A stretch of DNA of 8,574 bases, taken from Nostoc sp. CHAB 5715 (GTDB taxonomy: Bacteria > Cyanobacteriota > Cyanobacteriia > Cyanobacteriales > Nostocaceae). How positions within the stretch are numbered: position 1 is the stretch's first letter; each line of letters starts with the position of its first letter. The stretch is from positions 1-8,574 of the forward strand of contig NZ_JAIVFR010000225.1 of NCBI RefSeq assembly GCF_020829685.1, in the 5' to 3' direction. Positions 5,192 to 8,574 of the stretch are shown here, piece after piece. The notes beneath the pieces are model-generated. The model searched no databases. It worked only from the letters and a program-made list of their open reading frames with translations, and had not been told where the DNA came from. The position numbers and the translations under genes were made by a program.

Positions 5192-7177
5192 TTAACTGTC
5201 AAAGATATTAGCTACTGCGGCATAAGCTTTGGGTTGGATAATTTCAAGCTTCCAATCTGAAGAATAATCAGGCAACTCATAGCCAACACTCTTAACATGA
5301 GCCAACATCAACTCATCCCGCTGATGCCAAACCGTAAATATTCTCTCCCTGCCATCATAAAGTGTTTCTAGGTCGATTTGATAAACCTCATTTACCCGCT
5401 TTAGTTTTAAGCCCAACAAATTTAACAGTCGGCTGAGTATTTTTATTGCCGAAACCTGCTCTTTCTTTGCGACTAAGTTAATATTAAGCGCTCTCTTAAT
5501 ATGCTTACTATGCTGAAACACAACATTTTTAAGCAATATCAAATCTGGATTACTCTCGTTAAATTCTCGTTCTGCTTCGAGAAACTGAAGCATTCCCAAA
5601 GCTCTCATCGCCTCAACTTTGAGCGTGTAAGTTTTTAAATCTGGGAGAAAAACTTTCCCTTCACCCCAAGACAGTTGCTGATGCCATTCTTGCTGATCTC
5701 TAACGTGAAAATACTCGCTTTCGTGAGTTAGATAATAATGAATTAACAGTTGACGATAATATCCGTGGTCATCCTGCAATTTCAGCCAAGGAGTAACTTC
5801 TACACCATACCTTTGCCTAAGAACATATTTATTAATTTGGTTACGTTCTCCATCAGTCAGGGAATGCTTCACTAATAGCTGCTCATATTCTAAATAATCG
5901 ATATCTTTAGCATTAGCTACAGCAGTTGCTACCGATAGTTGATTTTGCTGCTTAATATCTTTTATTTTGCGTTTAATTTCTTTAGCTTTTTGACGGCTTT
6001 GTGTCCAATCTTTTTGAACTTTGACAATTTCTAAAATTAATCTTCTGCGAGTAGCTAAATCATTAGCATTAGTTGCCAAAAACGCAAGGCGTAAATCTCT
6101 AATAATATTATTGTGAACAGCATTACTCCGGATCTGAATTTGATGCCCATCAGCAATCAAACCATCTTGCATCGATTGACGGTAGAGGCGAATAGAAGCA
6201 TTTATCCGTGCAGATAACTTAGCCCAAGTTCGCAAATGAATCGGGTCATGAACTAAAGGTAAATCCACATCTATTTTATGTAGTGGACTAAGCAAAGCTA
6301 AGTTTTCTTTTTGATTTTCCTGATACCAATCAGATAGCAAGCGATAATTTGTACTACCACTACCAATTAAGCCAATACCTCGTTTAGCGCACCAGACAAC
6401 ACGCGGCACATCATCCCGCACTCTTGCTAATGCTTGTCTTGCTTCCGAGTCAGGAATTACCCCTTGAAAAATGCCATAAACTCGGTCGAAATGTTGGATA
6501 TCAATACTAATTCCCGTACCAAGGCTAGGGGTAACAAAAACGCCGTCATATTCAGAGATTTTTTGATTGATTGCTGCGATAAAATCAACCGCTTCGTGGC
6601 CAGGTGTGTTTGTAGTGTGGCTACTAACTACCAAGGTTTTGGGAAATTGCCGTCGTAATTTTTGTAACCGCTCTTTCACATAACGTTCAATTGTTTCACA
6701 ACTGTAACGCCCAACGCGACTATCGGTAGTAACATAACATTTACGTCCAGCAAGTAAATCCAATTCCAGTTGATGAATTAGCGGAGTTGGGTTCGGCGAA
6801 TCATAAAAAGTTACGTCCCAACCATGTTGAGGTTTCCACTGATTGAGAACTACCCAAGGCGTTAATTTAATTCCTGCCAATCCTTGTAAGTATTCAAGTG
6901 ACACATCTGATAAATCAGCATCTTGGGCAATTACTAACCCCCCAGTTGTTAAAACTGTGGAAATTAGTTGCTGGAATAGTTTTAATATTTTTACACGCTT
7001 GTGTTTACAAGTATTACTGTTTAATAGATGCCACAAAGACTGCTCTACTTCATCTAGAATTACTATTGCTCCCCGCCAATTTTCAGGGTTAAGTTTCCAA
7101 ATAGAATCAACGCACAATCCAAAAGATTTGGGCATTGGGCATTGGGCATTGGGCATTGGGCATTGGGCATTGGGCAT
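5192..7177 (-). pseudogene. CyRepA1-like plasmid replication/helicase protein, N-terminally truncated
   Basis: The open frame has 661 codons, but the first 23 residues are translated heptamer repeat (MPNAQCP x 3), so native protein starts at about residue 25 (near 7105). Recognisable parts are a Walker B-like ILDEVEQ (47-53) followed by LWHLLNSNTCK, motif V-like SLGTGIS (225-231), the arginine-finger region QALARVR (255-261) and a Lys-rich coiled-coil-like segment near 385-420. This is the C-terminal helicase half plus tail of the cyanobacterial CyRepA1 replication family. The N-terminal DUF3854/primase-like domain and the Walker A loop are absent; an in-frame TAA sits at 7183-7181. Without Walker A it should not hydrolyse ATP. 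The remaining 635 or so codons carry no stop or frameshift, so decay is recent or the fragment is still expressed. The family call is from recall; truncation is seen directly. Confidence 0.72.
7128..7176. repeat. Tandem heptamer array, TTGGGCA x 7 (STRR-like)
   Basis: Seven perfect copies of the same heptamer, in the same orientation, as at 2939-2994. On the minus strand it reads TGCCCAA and offers ATG in every unit boundary (CAATGCCC), cycling through all three frames every 21 bases. It forms the apparent N-terminus of the truncated replication protein. Confidence 0.93.
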
Positions 7178-7186
7178 GAGTTATTT

Positions 7187-7191
7187 CTCCC
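7187..7191 (-). promoter_or_regulatory. Shine-Dalgarno-like GGGAG upstream of the repeat-derived ATG
   Basis: On the minus strand GGGAG lies nine bases before the ATG at 7177-7175. The GGGAG is contributed by the nonamer array (reverse reading GGAGATGAG) and the ATG by the heptamer array, so both parts of the apparent initiation site are repeat-derived. Spacing is within the usual range. Use in the cell is inferred. Confidence 0.4.
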
Positions 7192-7235
7192 TCATCTCCC
7201 TCATCTCCCTCATCTCCCTTATCTCCCTCATCTCC
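7191..7235. repeat. Nonamer array, CTCATCTCC x 5
   Basis: Five adjacent nonamers: CTCATCTCC at 7191, 7200, 7209 and 7227, and the variant CTTATCTCC at 7218. It is 14 bases from the heptamer array, with GTTATT between them, in the same arrangement as 2939-3080. The minus strand is purine-rich. Confidence 0.9.
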
Positions 7236-7274
7236 CCCTACCTTCTTGTTCCCTTTCCAGTGTTAAACAACGGT

Positions 7275-7315
7275 AAAACCCCAAGGTTTTCTATTCTAGG
7301 AAGATTTGGGGTTTT
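7275..7315. terminator. Inverted repeat AAAACCCCAA / TTGGGGTTTT upstream of arsM
   Basis: Perfect 10-base arms at 7275-7284 and 7306-7315 with a 21-base loop. The stem has a GC core with a T-run on its 3' side on both strands, which is the form of a bidirectional intrinsic terminator. It lies 86 bases before the arsM start, so it may insulate arsM from upstream transcription, act in its leader, or be the terminator of a gene since lost. Confidence 0.5.
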
Positions 7316-7400
7316 TGGCAATCTGAGCAATAACTCATCCAACTCAGGGTTAATTATATTAGGATGCACAAAGCTGTCATCATCTAAAATCTAAAACTGC

Positions 7401-8369
7401 ATGACTTATCTAGAAACAGCAGCGCAATTCTACCGCGAAGTTGCCCAAACCCCGCAAGTTGGACTTTGTTGTGTGCAAAGTACACCCCTGCAACTACCAG
7501 GGTTGAAAATTCCTTTGCCAATGCAGGAAATGAACTATGGTTGTGGCACTACCGTTCACCCCACTGAACTAGGAAACCAACCTACTGTGTTGTATGTCGG
7601 TGTTGGCGGCGGCTTAGAAGCGTTGCAATTCGCTTATTTTTCCCGCCATGCAGGTGCTGTAATTGCCGTTGAACCGGTTGGGGCCATGAGGGAAGCAGCT
7701 GCACGCAATCTGGAAATTGCTGCTCAAGAAAATCCGTGGTTTGACACCAGCTTTGTAGAAATCCGCGAAGGGGATGCTTTTAACTTACCCGTTGCTGATG
7801 CTACCGTCGATATCGTGGCGCAAAATTGCCTTTTCAATATTTTTGAACCAGAAGATTTAACCCGTGCTTTAAAAGAAGCCTATCGGGTATTAAAACCAGG
7901 CGGACGGTTGCAGATGAGCGATCCAATTGCCACTAGTCAAATTCCAGCACATCTTCAACAAGATGAACGACTCAGAGCCATGTGTTTATCAGGCGCACTC
8001 ACATATCAAGAGTATACTGAACGGATTATAAATGCTGGTTTTGGTCAAGTTGAAATTCGCGCCCGTCGTCCTTATCGTCTACTAGATTCCCAGACTTATA
8101 ATTTAGACGAACACCTACTTTTAGAAAGTCTGGATTCTGTCTCATTTAAAGTTGCTATTCCAGAAGATGGTGCTTGTATCTTTACCGGAAAAACAGCAGT
8201 TTATGCTGGCTTGGAACCATTTTTCGACGACTCAGCAGGTCATCTACTCCAGCGAGGTATTCCCGCAGCAGTGTGTGATAAAACTGCTGCTAAACTTGCG
8301 GCTATCAACCCAGCAGAAATAATTGTGACTAATTCAACCTGGCACTATAGCGGTGGTGGCTGCTGTTAA
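7401..8369 (+). CDS. arsM: Arsenite S-adenosylmethionine methyltransferase ArsM
   Basis: A 322-residue cytoplasmic enzyme that methylates As(III) using S-adenosylmethionine, the entry step to methylated arsenic and, in cyanobacteria, arsenosugars. The SAM-binding glycine motif is VLYVGVGGGLEAL (63-75) with an acidic residue at the end of strand 2 (Glu91). EGDAFNLPVADATVDIV (123-139) and LKPGGRLQMSD (164-174) are typical class I methyltransferase regions. Cys48 (in NYGCGTT), Cys143 (QNCLFN) and Cys195 (MCLSGAL) match the three arsenic-binding cysteines of ArsM enzymes. Cys23-Cys24 and a C-terminal GGGCC (321-322) add further thiols. The first ATG is chosen; no strong ribosome site precedes it. 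The PiT-type phosphate transporter gene follows 132 bases later. No ArsR-type regulator gene is within the window. Confidence 0.88.
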   Translation: MTYLETAAQFYREVAQTPQVGLCCVQSTPLQLPGLKIPLPMQEMNYGCGTTVHPTELGNQPTVLYVGVGGGLEALQFAYFSRHAGAVIAVEPVGAMREAAARNLEIAAQENPWFDTSFVEIREGDAFNLPVADATVDIVAQNCLFNIFEPEDLTRALKEAYRVLKPGGRLQMSDPIATSQIPAHLQQDERLRAMCLSGALTYQEYTERIINAGFGQVEIRARRPYRLLDSQTYNLDEHLLLESLDSVSFKVAIPEDGACIFTGKTAVYAGLEPFFDDSAGHLLQRGIPAAVCDKTAAKLAAINPAEIIVTNSTWHYSGGGCC

Positions 8370-8427
8370 TTTGTTAAGAAAGAATTCAGGTGTTAAAAGT
8401 CAGAATTACTCTGTATGACTGGGGAAT

Positions 8428-8462
8428 GAATGCACAATTTGAATATTTCACTAATTGCATTC
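8428..8462. terminator. Imperfect hairpin between arsM and the transporter gene
   Basis: GAATGCACAATT (8428-8439) pairs with AATTGCATTC (8453-8462) except for bulged bases near the C at 8435, around a 13-base loop. No proper T-run follows (TTGATTCTGG), so it is more likely an intercistronic hairpin or processing site than a full terminator. A short tandem GATTCTG repeat comes next (8465-8478). Confidence 0.3.
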
Positions 8463-8501
8463 TTGATTCTGGATTCTGATTTCTTCTTTATAAACCTCAA
8501 A

Positions 8502-8574
8502 ATGTTGTTAATTAGTCTATTTATCGCCACGCTTTTTTTAGCATATTCTAATGGTACAAATGACAACTTTAAAG
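8502..8574 (+). CDS. PiT-family inorganic phosphate transporter, first 24 codons
   Basis: The frame opens with ATG at 8502 and runs off the right edge. The peptide is hydrophobic from residue 2 and contains LAYSNGTNDNFK (13-24), matching the N-terminal signature of PiT transporters (usually ANGxNDxFKG in the first membrane helix). PiT proteins couple phosphate uptake to a cation gradient and can also carry arsenate, which fits its place directly after arsM. The rest of the protein is outside the window, so intactness cannot be judged. No clear ribosome site precedes the start. Confidence 0.7.
   Translation, partial: MLLISLFIATLFLAYSNGTNDNFK

Noticed and set aside
6843..7394. 183-residue plus-strand open frame opposite the replication-protein remnant
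   Set aside because: It is antisense to a recognisable protein and then crosses both tandem arrays, with no family likeness.

Overview
The window looks like chromosomal DNA from a filamentous cyanobacterium of the Nostoc/Calothrix type. The evidence is four copies of the octamer GCGATCGC (HIP1, at 2373-2380, 2759 bases of coding context onward at 2814-2821, 3759-3766 and 4727-4734), tandem heptamer repeats of the STRR kind, very repeat-rich intergenic DNA, and several protein families typical of cyanobacteria (DUF4330, stand-alone DUF2470, CyRepA1-like replication protein, cyanobacterial-type ArsM). I recognised all of these from memory and from the translation; no database search was run.

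Layout. 1-485 (minus) is the N-terminal part of an N-acetylmuramoyl-L-alanine amidase that runs off the left edge. 486-1135 has no gene but holds a palindromic repeat element (710-857), a C-rich tract with hairpins and a strong hairpin at 1063-1105. 1136-1669 (minus) is a membrane-anchored DUF4330 protein. It is divergent from an M48 metalloprotease (2063-2926, plus), which is followed by a heptamer plus nonamer repeat array (2939-3080). A PPP-type metallophosphatase (3089-3844, minus) and a DUF2470 protein (4084-4368, plus) are divergently arranged.

The stretch 4369-5191 is a mosaic of small non-autonomous elements. Three of them end in TAGGACTTACGCA-type inverted repeats and are flanked by perfect 5-bp duplications (GATTT, GTCTA, ACGCT). 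One is inserted inside another, and the host element carries an eight-copy 21-bp minisatellite. I judge this the most interesting structure in the window.

5192-7177 (minus) is the C-terminal part of a CyRepA1-like plasmid replication/helicase protein. It has lost its N-terminal primase and Walker A regions, and its open frame now begins inside a second heptamer/nonamer array (7128-7235). The array appears to supply both the start codons and a Shine-Dalgarno-like GGGAG.

At the right end, arsM (7401-8369, plus) encodes an arsenite methyltransferase with the three expected arsenic-binding cysteines and a Cys-Cys C-terminus. It is followed by the first 24 codons of a PiT-family phosphate transporter (8502-8574). 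This pair suggests an arsenic/phosphate handling locus. The other genes are unrelated housekeeping or accessory functions with no visible common pathway.
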